From Flavobacteriales bacterium (lineage in GTDB: Bacteria; Bacteroidota; Bacteroidia; Flavobacteriales_E; Vicingaceae): 42,226 nt of DNA. Both the position numbers and the translations under genes were made by a program. Positions 10,213 through 19,715 of this stretch are shown piece after piece; position 1 is the first letter of the stretch; each line of letters begins with the position of its first letter. The DNA is taken from contig JAESTF010000345.1 of assembly GCA_016763795.1 (NCBI GenBank), positions 1 through 42,226 on the forward strand. The letters are read 5' to 3'. The notes under the pieces are model-generated. The model saw only the letters and a list, made by a program, of their open reading frames with translations, ran no database searches and was not told where the DNA came from.

Positions 10213-10325
10213 AGGAAAACTGTATTAATACGTAGTTACAATACGTGAAAATACGTATTATATAAAAAATAGTTACATTTTTCTACATAAGAAATAAGAA
10301 CTTAATATTATTTAAATTTGCTATT

Positions 10326-12119
10326 GTGCAAAAACTCGAATTAAAGAATATCATTAAAACGCTTCCCAACAAACCTGGAATTTATCAATATTACAATTCT
10401 GAAGGAACAATTCTTTACATAGGAAAAGCCAAAGCACTTAAAAAGAGAGTTTCATCATATTTTACTAAAAATCATGAAAATGGTAAAACAGCTATTTTGG
10501 TAAAACAAATTGCAGACATTAAAACCATTGTAGTTGAAACGGAAATTGAAGCTCTTCTATTAGAGAACAATCTCATTAAAAAATACCAACCCAAGTACAA
10601 TATTTTACTGAAAGATGATAAAACTTACCCCTGGATTTGCATAAAAAACGAGCGTTTTCCTAGAATTTTTTCTACTCGTAATATTGTGAAAGATGGTTCT
10701 GATTATTTTGGGCCTTATGCTTCGGTTAAAATGATGAATACTGTTCTCACTTTAATTAGAGAGTTATATCCATTAAGAAACTGCAACTATAACTTATCTA
10801 AAGAAAACATAGCTTCTCAAAAATTTAAAGTTTGTTTAGAATACCATATCGGTAATTGTAAAGGTCCGTGTGTTAATGAACAAAATGAGGAAGATTATGA
10901 TATCTCTATTACTCATATTAAATCCATCATTAAAGGGAATATCAATAGTGTTACGAAACACTTAAAACCCTTAATGCATTCATATTCTAACAATTTACAG
11001 TTTGAAAAAGCGCAACTCCTAAAAGAACGAATAGAAATCTTAGAAAAATACCAAAGTAAATCAGTAATAGTTAGTCCAACGATAAATGATGTAGATGTTT
11101 TCTCTATTATTTCTGACGAAAAATATGGCTTTGTAAACTATCTAAAAGTAATAAACGGAGCGATTATTCAAGGACACACTATAGAATTAAAAAAGAAATT
11201 AGACGAAACTGACGATACTTTATTACAAATTGGAATAGCTGAACTCCGTCAACGATTTGAAAGCAATTCTAAAGAAGTAATTGTCCCTTTTAAACCTGAA
11301 TTAGAAGATGATAATATTCGATTTCTAGTCCCCCTAAGAGGAGATAAAAAAAAGCTCTTAGAATTATCTGAGCGAAATGCTAAATACTACCGCTTAGAAC
11401 GAAACAAACAAAAAGCCAACATAAGCCCAACCAAACATTCTGACAGGATTTTAGAACGTATGCAAAAGGATTTACGAATGAAAGTAAAACCCGTACACAT
11501 TGAATGTTTTGACAACTCTAATATACAGGGAACAAACCCTGTTTCTGCTTGCGTAGTTTTTAAAGATGCCAAGCCAAGTAAAAAAGATTACCGCCACTTT
11601 AACATTAAAACAGTTGAAGGTCCTGATGATTTCGCATCAATGACAGAAGTGATTTACAGAAGGTATAAACGATTATTGGATGAAAAACAACCATTACCTC
11701 AACTCATCATTATAGATGGAGGGAAAGGGCAATTAAGTGCATCTCTAAAAAGTATTGATAAGTTAGGTTTACGCGGAAAAATAACCATAATCGGTATCGC
11801 CAAAAAATTAGAAGAAATCTATTTCCCTGGAGATTCAATCCCTTTATATATCGATAAAAAATCGGAATCATTAAAGGTTATTCAGTATTTGAGAAATGAA
11901 GCACATCGTTTTGGAATTACCCATCACAGAAACAAAAGAAGTAAAGCGGCAATTACTTCTGAATTAGATAAAATTGGAGGAATAGGTTATAAAACAGCTC
12001 AACAGCTCTTATGGAAATTTAAATCTGTTGCTCGGATAAAAAAAACAACATTACAAGAACTAGAAGCTACTATTAGTAAAAAAAGAGCGAAAGTAGTTTT
12101 TGATTTTTTCACTAAATGA
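10326..12119 (+). CDS. uvrC: Excinuclease ABC subunit C
   Basis: 597 aa, GTG start; GIY-YIG domain (PGIYQYYNSEGTILYIGKAKALKKRVSSYF), UVR motif, RNase H-like IECFDNSNIQGTNPVSACVVF, C-terminal HhH. Confidence 0.97.
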   Translation: MQKLELKNIIKTLPNKPGIYQYYNSEGTILYIGKAKALKKRVSSYFTKNHENGKTAILVKQIADIKTIVVETEIEALLLENNLIKKYQPKYNILLKDDKTYPWICIKNERFPRIFSTRNIVKDGSDYFGPYASVKMMNTVLTLIRELYPLRNCNYNLSKENIASQKFKVCLEYHIGNCKGPCVNEQNEEDYDISITHIKSIIKGNINSVTKHLKPLMHSYSNNLQFEKAQLLKERIEILEKYQSKSVIVSPTINDVDVFSIISDEKYGFVNYLKVINGAIIQGHTIELKKKLDETDDTLLQIGIAELRQRFESNSKEVIVPFKPELEDDNIRFLVPLRGDKKKLLELSERNAKYYRLERNKQKANISPTKHSDRILERMQKDLRMKVKPVHIECFDNSNIQGTNPVSACVVFKDAKPSKKDYRHFNIKTVEGPDDFASMTEVIYRRYKRLLDEKQPLPQLIIIDGGKGQLSASLKSIDKLGLRGKITIIGIAKKLEEIYFPGDSIPLYIDKKSESLKVIQYLRNEAHRFGITHHRNKRSKAAITSELDKIGGIGYKTAQQLLWKFKSVARIKKTTLQELEATISKKRAKVVFDFFTK

Positions 12120-12676
12120 TACAAGAAAACAAACAATACAGTAAAGAAGATTTTGCAAAATTAAAACTAGCTAATCAATACGATTGCTGCACTTTTATTG
12201 ATTGTACTTTTGAAAACGTACAACTCTCAAACATTACTTTTATTGAATGTAAATTTATAAACTGTAACCTCAGTAACATTAAAATTAATGTATCAGCATT
12301 TAAAGATGTTCTATTTAAAAAATGTAAACTTCTTGGTGTAAACTTTAACGATTCTAATCCCTTTTTACTCCATTTCACTTTTATCGAATGTGATTTAACG
12401 TTAGCTTCGTTTTATCGATTAGAGATTAAAAACACAACATTTAAAAACTGTAACCTGCAAGAAGTCGATTTTACCGAATCTATCTTAATACAATCAGTGT
12501 TCCACAACTGTGATTTATCAAAAGCTATTTTTGAAAATTCAAATCTAGAAAAAGTTAATTTTTCATCTGCGTATAATTTCAATATCAACCCTGAGATAAA
12601 CAATATTAAAAAAGCTCAATTTTCTAAAGAAAACATTGAAGGGCTTTTAAACCATTTACAAATTAGGATAAATTAA
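12116..12676 (+). CDS. Pentapeptide repeat protein (Qnr/McbG-like)
   Basis: 186 aa of A(D/N)LXX/CxFxxC-type repeats (CTFIDCTFENVQLSNITFIECKFINCNLSN...); overlaps the uvrC stop (ATGA); C-terminal EGLLNHLQIRIN resembles Qnr C-termini. Confidence 0.88.
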   Translation: MIQENKQYSKEDFAKLKLANQYDCCTFIDCTFENVQLSNITFIECKFINCNLSNIKINVSAFKDVLFKKCKLLGVNFNDSNPFLLHFTFIECDLTLASFYRLEIKNTTFKNCNLQEVDFTESILIQSVFHNCDLSKAIFENSNLEKVNFSSAYNFNINPEINNIKKAQFSKENIEGLLNHLQIRIN

Positions 12677-12763
12677 AAATCCTGTGAAAAATACTGAAAA
12701 GATTACATCACTTTAAAACCAAAATGAGTTCATTTCTAAATATAATTTGAAATCACTCTTTTA

Positions 12764-12787
12764 TTAAAGTTGTATATACAACTTTAA
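12764..12787. promoter_or_regulatory. Perfect 24-bp palindrome, candidate MarR operator
   Basis: TTAAAGTTGTAT|ATACAACTTTAA, 17 bp upstream of the likely marR ATG (12805). Confidence 0.7.
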
Positions 12788-12804
12788 TTCACTTGCTTTG
12801 TTCT

Positions 12805-13230
12805 ATGGAATTCAAAAACATACAAAAATTCAACCCCCGAGAGTGTATTTCGGGAAAAATAATGCGCTTAAATAGACTAACTGCAAACGTATTTAGAAAA
12901 CATCTATCTCCATTTAATATTACTGATAGTCAACTCACTTTACTTTTTATCCTTTCTAAAAAAGAGAAGTGCAATCAAAAAGAAATAAGTGATATTGCCA
13001 AGCTCGAAAAATCTTCTTTAAACAGAAATTTAACTCGTTTAATCGAAAAAGGTTTTGTCACTAAAAAAGAGTTCCCATTATTACAACTTACCCTCTCTGG
13101 AAAAGTATTTGTAAATGACATTATTCCTGAATGGGGAAAAGCAATGAACGAAATAAAAGAACTGATTTCGGAAGAAGGATTAAACGGAATAAATATAGCA
13201 TTAGATAATCTATCTAAAAACTCAACATAA
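12805..13230 (+). CDS. MarR family transcriptional regulator
   Basis: wHTH region LTLLFILSKKEKCNQKEISDIAKLEKSSLNRNLTRLIEKGFV; likely start is ATG 12805 rather than TTG 12793. Confidence 0.9.
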   Translation: MEFKNIQKFNPRECISGKIMRLNRLTANVFRKHLSPFNITDSQLTLLFILSKKEKCNQKEISDIAKLEKSSLNRNLTRLIEKGFVTKKEFPLLQLTLSGKVFVNDIIPEWGKAMNEIKELISEEGLNGINIALDNLSKNST

Positions 13231-13236
13231 AAATAT

Positions 13237-13341
13237 TGTCAGTTCGAGTGGTTTTCGTAGAAAACTGTATCGAGAACCAATGATTTTATTAAACTGTTGT
13301 TTTCGATACAAAATTCTTACAGAATTTCACTCGAACTGACA
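13237..13341. repeat. Palindromic REP-like intergenic element
   Basis: Perfect 14-bp terminal inverted repeat TGTCAGTTCGAGTG (13237-13250) / CACTCGAACTGACA (13328-13341), with further internal inverted repeats. Confidence 0.75.
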
Positions 13342-13369
13342 TTTCAAACATTTATATTAAAAACAATTA

Positions 13370-14083
13370 ATGATGATTTTACAGCTTGGATACCTCGGAC
13401 TAACAACATTAATGGTAATTCTTATTTCCATTATGGGAAAAAATGCAATTGACAAAACCGTTTCTGATAAAAAAACAAGAAAGAAAAAGCTTTTCCTTTT
13501 AGTGGGAGGACTAATTCTCTGGCAACTCTATCAATTAGCAATTGGGACCTCAGGTTTCCTCACTGATTTCTCTTTACCTCCAAGGTTTTTATTCTGCTTA
13601 GTATTACCTGCATTTTTATTTACAGGTGTATTCTTAACCAAAAATAGAAAAAAAGACTGGATCATGGCTATTCCAGAGAGCTGGTTAACCTACATTCAAT
13701 CCTTTAGAATTCTAGTAGAAATTCTCTTTATCTTTTCTGTTTCTGCAGGCGTGCTTCACCCTACTGTAACGATAGAAGGTTATAATTTTGACATGATATT
13801 TGGAGCATCAGCGTTAATAATGTGGTTATTCACCTATAAAATAAAACTCATTCCTAAACCAATTTTAATACTTTGGAACTATTTAGGGATAACTATTTTA
13901 ATGTCAGTCATCTTCTTATTTGTCAGCGCTGTTTACTTTCCTAATATTTGGGGAGAAACTGAAATGATGCCAACGGAATTTGCAAAAGCTCCTTATGTTT
14001 TGGTAGCAGGATTTTTGATGCCTTCTGCAATTTTTATTCATGTTTTGTCTATTATTAGGCTAAGGAGAGAGTTACATAAATAA
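13370..14083 (+). CDS. Hypothetical multi-pass membrane protein
   Basis: 237 aa, several hydrophobic helices, no recognised family; downstream of marR. Confidence 0.8.
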   Translation: MMILQLGYLGLTTLMVILISIMGKNAIDKTVSDKKTRKKKLFLLVGGLILWQLYQLAIGTSGFLTDFSLPPRFLFCLVLPAFLFTGVFLTKNRKKDWIMAIPESWLTYIQSFRILVEILFIFSVSAGVLHPTVTIEGYNFDMIFGASALIMWLFTYKIKLIPKPILILWNYLGITILMSVIFLFVSAVYFPNIWGETEMMPTEFAKAPYVLVAGFLMPSAIFIHVLSIIRLRRELHK

Positions 14084-14380
14084 CACGTTTACGAGAGATC
14101 GAGAATTTAGAAAAAAAATAAAATCTAATCTCCAAACCATTAATTACCTCAATTAAAAGTGATAAATTCGCTCAACAACATATAAGAAACATTAAAACGT
14201 TTCCAATAAGAACGTTGAGCGAACCACTTCAAAAACTCCCATAGAGCGAAGGAATTCTCTTCGCTATGTCCCGACAATCATCGGTAGCGAATTCAGATTG
14301 CTTACCTTTTCAAAGTACATTATTTTTTTCATGCTCCCGCATTCAAAACGCGCTTTTCAAGACTTTATGAAGCTTCCGAA

Positions 14381-14425
14381 AAACAAAGAAAAGCCCAACT
14401 CTATGAGTTGGGCTTTTCTTTGTTT
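14381..14425. terminator. Bidirectional Rho-independent terminator
   Basis: Perfect 21-bp stem AAACAAAGAAAAGCCCAACTC-TAT-GAGTTGGGCTTTTCTTTGTTT; downstream of acnB (minus strand). Confidence 0.85.
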
Positions 14426-14426
14426 G

Positions 14427-14505
14427 TGTCATCTTCAGCTTGACTGGAGATCTTTTAGATTCTTCACTTCGATTTGTTATACACTTCGACAAGCTCAGTG
14501 TGACA
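14427..14505. repeat. Palindromic REP-like element (imperfect)
   Basis: TGTCATCTTCAGCTTGAC...GACAAGCTCAGTGTGACA, imperfect terminal inverted repeat bounded by TGTCA/TGACA. Confidence 0.55.
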
Positions 14506-14527
14506 AATCATCGTTCTAAATGACAAC

Positions 14528-17305
14528 CTATTTAACCAATTGCTTATCCGATGGCTTAAACTTAGTTAATACAATACCATCAACTGCAGCTTCGTATTCT
14601 TCCATAGTAGGAGTTCTTCCTAAAATGGTAGATAAAACTACTACTGGAGTAGATGACAAAAGAGATTCTCCTTTTTTCTCATTAGAATCTTTTACCACTC
14701 TTCCTTTGAATAAACGAGTTGAAGTAGCAATCACCGTATCACCTGGCTCTGCTTTTTCTTGATTCCCCATGCATAGGTTACACCCAGGTCGTTCCAAGTA
14801 TAACATATTTTCATATTTAGTACGTGCTAAACCTTTTGGTGCATTATCATCAAACACAAATCCTGAGTATTTTTCTAAGACTTCCCAATCCCCTTCTGCT
14901 TTTAGCTCATCAACAATATTATATGTTGGAGGTGCCACTACTAAAGGAGCTTTAAACTCAACTTTACCATGTAGTTTCTCAATATTCTTTAGCATTTGAG
15001 CAAGAATTTGCATATCCCCTTTATGAATCATACAAGACCCTATAAATCCTAAATCTACTTTTTTAGTACCTCCATAGTATGAAAGAGGTCTAATAGTATC
15101 GTGTGTATAACGTTTAGAAACATCTGCATTATTTACATCCGGATCGGCAATCATTGGCTCTACAATCAAATCAAGATCAACAACAACTTCAGCAGAATAC
15201 TTAGCATTTGCATCTGGAGTTATAGCTGGTTTCTCACCTGATTTAATCTCTGCAATTCTCTTATTAGCAATATCCATTAATCCTTGAAGAACTTGTGGCT
15301 TATTATCCATTCCCTTGTTTATCATGATCTGAATTCGACCCTTCGCAATTTCTAAAGAATCAATCAACGTTTCATCTTCAGAAATACAAATAGAAGCTTT
15401 TGCTTTCATCTCTGCAGTCCAGTCAGTAAACGTAAATGCCTGATCGGCAGTAAGCGTTCCAATGTGTACTTCAATTATTTTACCTTGAAATACGTTATCA
15501 CCACCAAAAGTCTTCAGCATTTGCTGTTGAGTCGCATGAACAACATCACGGAAATCCATGTACTCTTTCATTTCACCTTTAAAAGTAACTTTTACTGATT
15601 CAGGAATTGGCATTGAAGCCTCACCAGTAGCAAGAGCCAAAGCAACAGTACCTGAATCTGCACCAAAAGCAATACCTTTAGACATTCTAGTATGAGAATC
15701 ACCTCCAATAGTTACTGCCCAATCGTCAACTACAAGATCGTTTAATACTTTATGAATTACATCAGTCATCGCATCGTATCCCCCTTTAGGATCACGAGCT
15801 GTAATTAGACCAAAATCGTTCATAAACTTCATTAACCTCGGGATGTTTGCTTTAGACTTATTATCCCAAACTGAAGCAGTATGACAACCTGATTGGTAAG
15901 CACCATCAACAATCGGTGAAATTGTTGTAGCCGCCATCATCTCTAATTCCTGAGAAGTCATTAACCCAGTTGTATCTTGTGAGCCTATAATGTTCACTTC
16001 AACACGAACATCAGAACCAGCATGCAATATTGCACCTGGAGTAGTACCAACGGCATTTTTATTAAATATTTTCTCTACTGCAGTAAGTCCTTGTCCATTA
16101 ATAGAAATTTCTTTTGATGGAGCAAATACAGGCACAACATCAACACCTAATACACTGGAAGCAAATGCCTGAAGTTTTTTACCAAATACAACAGCATATG
16201 AACCACCAGCTTTTATAAATTCAGCTTTTTGAGGTGTTAATGAAGCAGAAATATCAATCAACTCCTGATCTCCATTATATAATTTCTTCTTCTTCGTATT
16301 AACAGTAAGAACTGTTCCTGTCGCAACAGAATAAGCTTCCTCTAAAATAGAGTCTCCATTTTCATCTCTTACAGTATTACCTTCTACATCTTGTTTTTTT
16401 ACCCAGTTTTGAAGATCAATTCCAATACCACCAGTTACACTAACAGTTGTCAAAAAAATCGGAGAAATTCCGTTTGTTCCTGCAATAATTGGAGCGATAT
16501 TTATAAATGGAACATATGGACTAGCTTTTTTCCCAGTCCATAAAGCCACGTTGTTTACACCTGACATTCTAGATGAACCAACACCCATTGTACCTTTATC
16601 CGCAATTAACATTACCCTCTTACCAGGATGTTCTTTTTGCAACGCAAGAAGTTCGTTCTGTTGCGCCTTGTTGTGTTCAAATAAACATTGACCATGTAGT
16701 TCACGATCAGATCGTGAGTGTGCATCACCACCTGGGGAAAGTAAATCCGTAGAAATATCACCAATACCTGCAACAAAAGTAACAATCTCAATTTCTTCGT
16801 CAATTTCTGGAAGCTTAGTAAAAAACTCAGCCTTAGCGTAGCTCTCTATAAGTTCTTTAGCAATATCGCTCCCACTTTTAAATGCGTCTTCTAATCGAGC
16901 AGTATCAGCTTCATATAAAAATACTTGTGTTTTTAAAACATCTGCAGCTTGTTTTGCTAAAGCAGCATCAGCTCCTAAAGCCAAATCTAATAGCACCTCA
17001 ACTGAAGGACCACCTTTCATGTGCGACAATTGCTCAAAAGCAAAAGCAGTCGAAATTTCTTTAACTTCTGATTCTCCTAAAATGATCTCTTTTAAGAACT
17101 TAGCTTTTACACCTGCAGCACTAGTAGTTCCTGGTAAAACATTGTAGATAAAAAAGTGAAGAGAATCTGCTCTATACGCATTATCTACATCCTTAATTTG
17201 AGCAATAATTTCACTTAGTAAATCAGCGCCATCAACTGGTTTTGGATGAAGCCCCTGTGTTTTTCGGACTTCAATCTCTTTAATGTAATCTTGATAAAGA
17301 CTCAT
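14528..17305 (-). CDS. acnB: Bifunctional aconitate hydratase 2/2-methylisocitrate dehydratase
   Basis: 925 aa; DKGTMGVGSSRMSGVNNVALWTGKKASPYVPFINIAPIIAGTNGISPIF, TIGGDSHTRMSKGIAFGADSGTVALALATGE, ERPGCNLCMGNQ. Confidence 0.97.
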   Translation of the reverse strand: MSLYQDYIKEIEVRKTQGLHPKPVDGADLLSEIIAQIKDVDNAYRADSLHFFIYNVLPGTTSAAGVKAKFLKEIILGESEVKEISTAFAFEQLSHMKGGPSVEVLLDLALGADAALAKQAADVLKTQVFLYEADTARLEDAFKSGSDIAKELIESYAKAEFFTKLPEIDEEIEIVTFVAGIGDISTDLLSPGGDAHSRSDRELHGQCLFEHNKAQQNELLALQKEHPGKRVMLIADKGTMGVGSSRMSGVNNVALWTGKKASPYVPFINIAPIIAGTNGISPIFLTTVSVTGGIGIDLQNWVKKQDVEGNTVRDENGDSILEEAYSVATGTVLTVNTKKKKLYNGDQELIDISASLTPQKAEFIKAGGSYAVVFGKKLQAFASSVLGVDVVPVFAPSKEISINGQGLTAVEKIFNKNAVGTTPGAILHAGSDVRVEVNIIGSQDTTGLMTSQELEMMAATTISPIVDGAYQSGCHTASVWDNKSKANIPRLMKFMNDFGLITARDPKGGYDAMTDVIHKVLNDLVVDDWAVTIGGDSHTRMSKGIAFGADSGTVALALATGEASMPIPESVKVTFKGEMKEYMDFRDVVHATQQQMLKTFGGDNVFQGKIIEVHIGTLTADQAFTFTDWTAEMKAKASICISEDETLIDSLEIAKGRIQIMINKGMDNKPQVLQGLMDIANKRIAEIKSGEKPAITPDANAKYSAEVVVDLDLIVEPMIADPDVNNADVSKRYTHDTIRPLSYYGGTKKVDLGFIGSCMIHKGDMQILAQMLKNIEKLHGKVEFKAPLVVAPPTYNIVDELKAEGDWEVLEKYSGFVFDDNAPKGLARTKYENMLYLERPGCNLCMGNQEKAEPGDTVIATSTRLFKGRVVKDSNEKKGESLLSSTPVVVLSTILGRTPTMEEYEAAVDGIVLTKFKPSDKQLVK

Positions 17306-17585
17306 AATATATTGGTTTTTTGAAATAAGTTAAAAGTCAAAAGTTCATCAAGTAAAAAGTCTTGACTCTAATGTCTTTAATCTTAAATCTATTAATAAAA
17401 AAACAGCTTATTATGGATAATTTCTCTTACCAACTTCACATTATCCCAGATAGGATATCCCAACTTACTGTATTGAATTACGAAATTAAGCATTCATAAA
17501 AAAAGATGCAAATATTGCAGCTTAGATTTTGGGGCTTCCCTGCGGTCGGGCTGTGCGCTAAATCTTTTTTTCATTTTATTAAATT

Positions 17586-17632
17586 CTCCAAGAGTTATAA
17601 TTCATTAGCTAATTAACTCTTGGAGAGTTTTT
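17586..17632 (+). terminator. Terminator-like hairpin in the divergent acnB/aspS intergenic region
   Basis: CTCCAAGAGTTA (17586-17597) / TAACTCTTGGAG (17614-17625) followed by agTTTTTT; no annotated gene upstream on the plus strand. Confidence 0.6.
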
Positions 17633-17735
17633 TCAAAAAAAAGGATATCGCTTCCATCCCTAAGCCAAACAAAACTCGTCAAAGCATTACTTCTCATATA
17701 AAACCAAAATAAACAGCTTTTAATCAACCCTCCCC

Positions 17736-17866
17736 TGTCATTCTGAATACTATTTTGTCGAGAATTCATTCTCGTAACAAAATGAAATGAAGAATCTTTA
17801 ATTAGATACTTCATTTTGTTTTACATACGCAGCTAAAGCTGCGGTAAAACTTCATTCTGCATGACA
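17736..17866. repeat. Palindromic REP-like element with internal hairpins
   Basis: TGTCATTCTGAA...TTCATTCTGCATGACA ends; internal CGAGAAT-TC-ATTCTCG inside ATTTTGT/ACAAAAT, and CGCAGC-TAAA-GCTGCG at 17828-17843. Confidence 0.6.
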
Positions 17867-17918
17867 TCGTTTTTCGCAAGCATTTTTCTTAATTTTGTCT
17901 TCCAAAACAATTGAAAAA

Positions 17919-19655
17919 ATGTACAGATCACATACCAACGGAGAATTAAGATTAAAAAATGTAAACACAGAAGTTACCCTTTGTGGATGGGTACAAAAAT
18001 CGAGAGATTTAGGTGCCATGACTTTTGTTGATTTAAGAGATAGGTATGGTATTACGCAATTAGTATTTGGCGAAAACCAAAGCGAAATGGCGAAAGATTT
18101 AGGCAGAGAAGATGTTATTCAAATTAAAGGAACTGTAATTGAGCGTGAAAGCAAAAACAAAAAAATTCCGACAGGAGAGATAGAAATTACAGTTACAGAA
18201 TTAACTGTTTTAAACAAAAGTAAAACTCCTCCCTTCACTATTGAAGATGAAACAGATGGTGGTGAAGAGCTTAGAATGCAATACCGTTATTTAGATTTAA
18301 GAAGAAAACCTCTTCAAGAAAACCTAAAACTAAGACACAAACTTTCTATAGAAATTAGAAAATATTTAGATAGCATTGATTTCTTTGAAATTGAAACACC
18401 GTACTTAATTAAATCTACTCCTGAAGGAGCAAGAGATTTTGTGGTGCCAAGTAGAATGAACCCTAATCAGTTTTATGCTTTACCACAATCGCCACAAACA
18501 TTTAAGCAATTGCTAATGGTTGGTGGTTTTGATAAATATTATCAGATTGTAAGATGTTTTAGAGATGAAGATTTACGAGCAGATCGTCAACCAGAATTTA
18601 CGCAAATAGATTGCGAAATGGCATTTGTTGATCAAGAAGATATCCTTAACACTTTCGAAGGTATGATGGATTACTTATTCAAAAAAGTAAAAGGAATTAC
18701 TTTAGACAAGTTTCCTAGAATGGATTATGCAACAGCAATGGAGCAATATGGTTCTGATAAACCAGATATTCGTTTCGGGATGACATTTAATTACATTAAT
18801 GATGTTGCTCAAAACAAAGGCTTCCAAATTTTTGATGATGCTGAAGCTGTTATTGCGATTGTAGCAGAAGATTGTTCAACTTATACAAGAAAGGAATTAG
18901 ATAAATTAGTTGATTTTGTAAAGCGTCCACAAGTTGGAGCTAAAGGGTTAATTTATGTAAAATGCAATGAAGATGGAACATTCAAATCTTCAGCAGACAA
19001 ATTTTATAACCAAGAGGATTTAAAAGCTTGGGCAGATAAATGTAATGCAAAAGCAGGAGATTTAATCTTAGTGTTGTCTGGAGATAAAGCTACAATTCAA
19101 AACCAAATGAACGTTTTACGTTTACATTTAGGAAATGAATTAGGATTAAGAAATCCAAATAAATATGCTCCTTTATGGGTTTATGATTTCCCTTTATTAG
19201 AATGGGATGAAGACTCTAAACGTTACCATGCAATGCACCACCCGTTTACTTCTCCTAAAAAAGAAGACATGCATTTATTAGATTCTGCTCCTGGAGAGGT
19301 TCGTGCAAATGCTTACGATTTAGTAATGAACGGAACTGAAACTGGTGGTGGGTCTATCAGAATTCATGATAAAGCAACTCAAGCATTAATGTTAAAACAT
19401 TTAGGATTTTCTGAAGAAGAGGCAAATGCTCAATTCGGATTTTTAATGGACGCCTTTGAATATGGAGCTCCTCCACACGGAGGAATCGCTTTAGGTTTTG
19501 ATAGATTATGTGCTTTATTTGGAGGTCAAGAAACAATTAGAGATTTTGTTGCTTTTCCCAAAAACAATAGCGGAAGAGATGTAATGATTGATTCTCCTTC
19601 CCCAATTAGTAAAGAACAATTGGATGAATTATATTTAGATACCAAACCTGCTTAA
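17919..19655 (+). CDS. aspS: Aspartate-tRNA ligase
   Basis: Likely start ATG 17919 ([12 protein letters not shown]). Class II motifs [21 protein letters not shown] and GIALGFDRL. Confidence 0.97.
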   Translation: MYRSHTNGELRLKNVNTEVTLCGWVQKSRDLGAMTFVDLRDRYGITQLVFGENQSEMAKDLGREDVIQIKGTVIERESKNKKIPTGEIEITVTELTVLNKSKTPPFTIEDETDGGEELRMQYRYLDLRRKPLQENLKLRHKLSIEIRKYLDSIDFFEIETPYLIKSTPEGARDFVVPSRMNPNQFYALPQSPQTFKQLLMVGGFDKYYQIVRCFRDEDLRADRQPEFTQIDCEMAFVDQEDILNTFEGMMDYLFKKVKGITLDKFPRMDYATAMEQYGSDKPDIRFGMTFNYINDVAQNKGFQIFDDAEAVIAIVAEDCSTYTRKELDKLVDFVKRPQVGAKGLIYVKCNEDGTFKSSADKFYNQEDLKAWADKCNAKAGDLILVLSGDKATIQNQMNVLRLHLGNELGLRNPNKYAPLWVYDFPLLEWDEDSKRYHAMHHPFTSPKKEDMHLLDSAPGEVRANAYDLVMNGTETGGGSIRIHDKATQALMLKHLGFSEEEANAQFGFLMDAFEYGAPPHGGIALGFDRLCALFGGQETIRDFVAFPKNNSGRDVMIDSPSPISKEQLDELYLDTKPA

Positions 19656-19715
19656 TGCGCTTTATCAGTTTTTGATTAATTGAATTCCTGTAATTTTACG
19701 TTTCAACATATTAAA

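Noticed and set aside
14298-14519. Plus-strand ORF of 73 aa
   Set aside because: Spans the terminator hairpin and a REP-like repeat; not coding-like.
14520-14999. Plus-strand ORFs antisense to acnB
   Set aside because: Antisense to a highly conserved enzyme; no independent evidence.
17605-17814. Minus-strand 69-aa ORF in the acnB-aspS gap
   Set aside because: Overlaps the terminator-like hairpin and the REP-like element; no signal peptide or domain.
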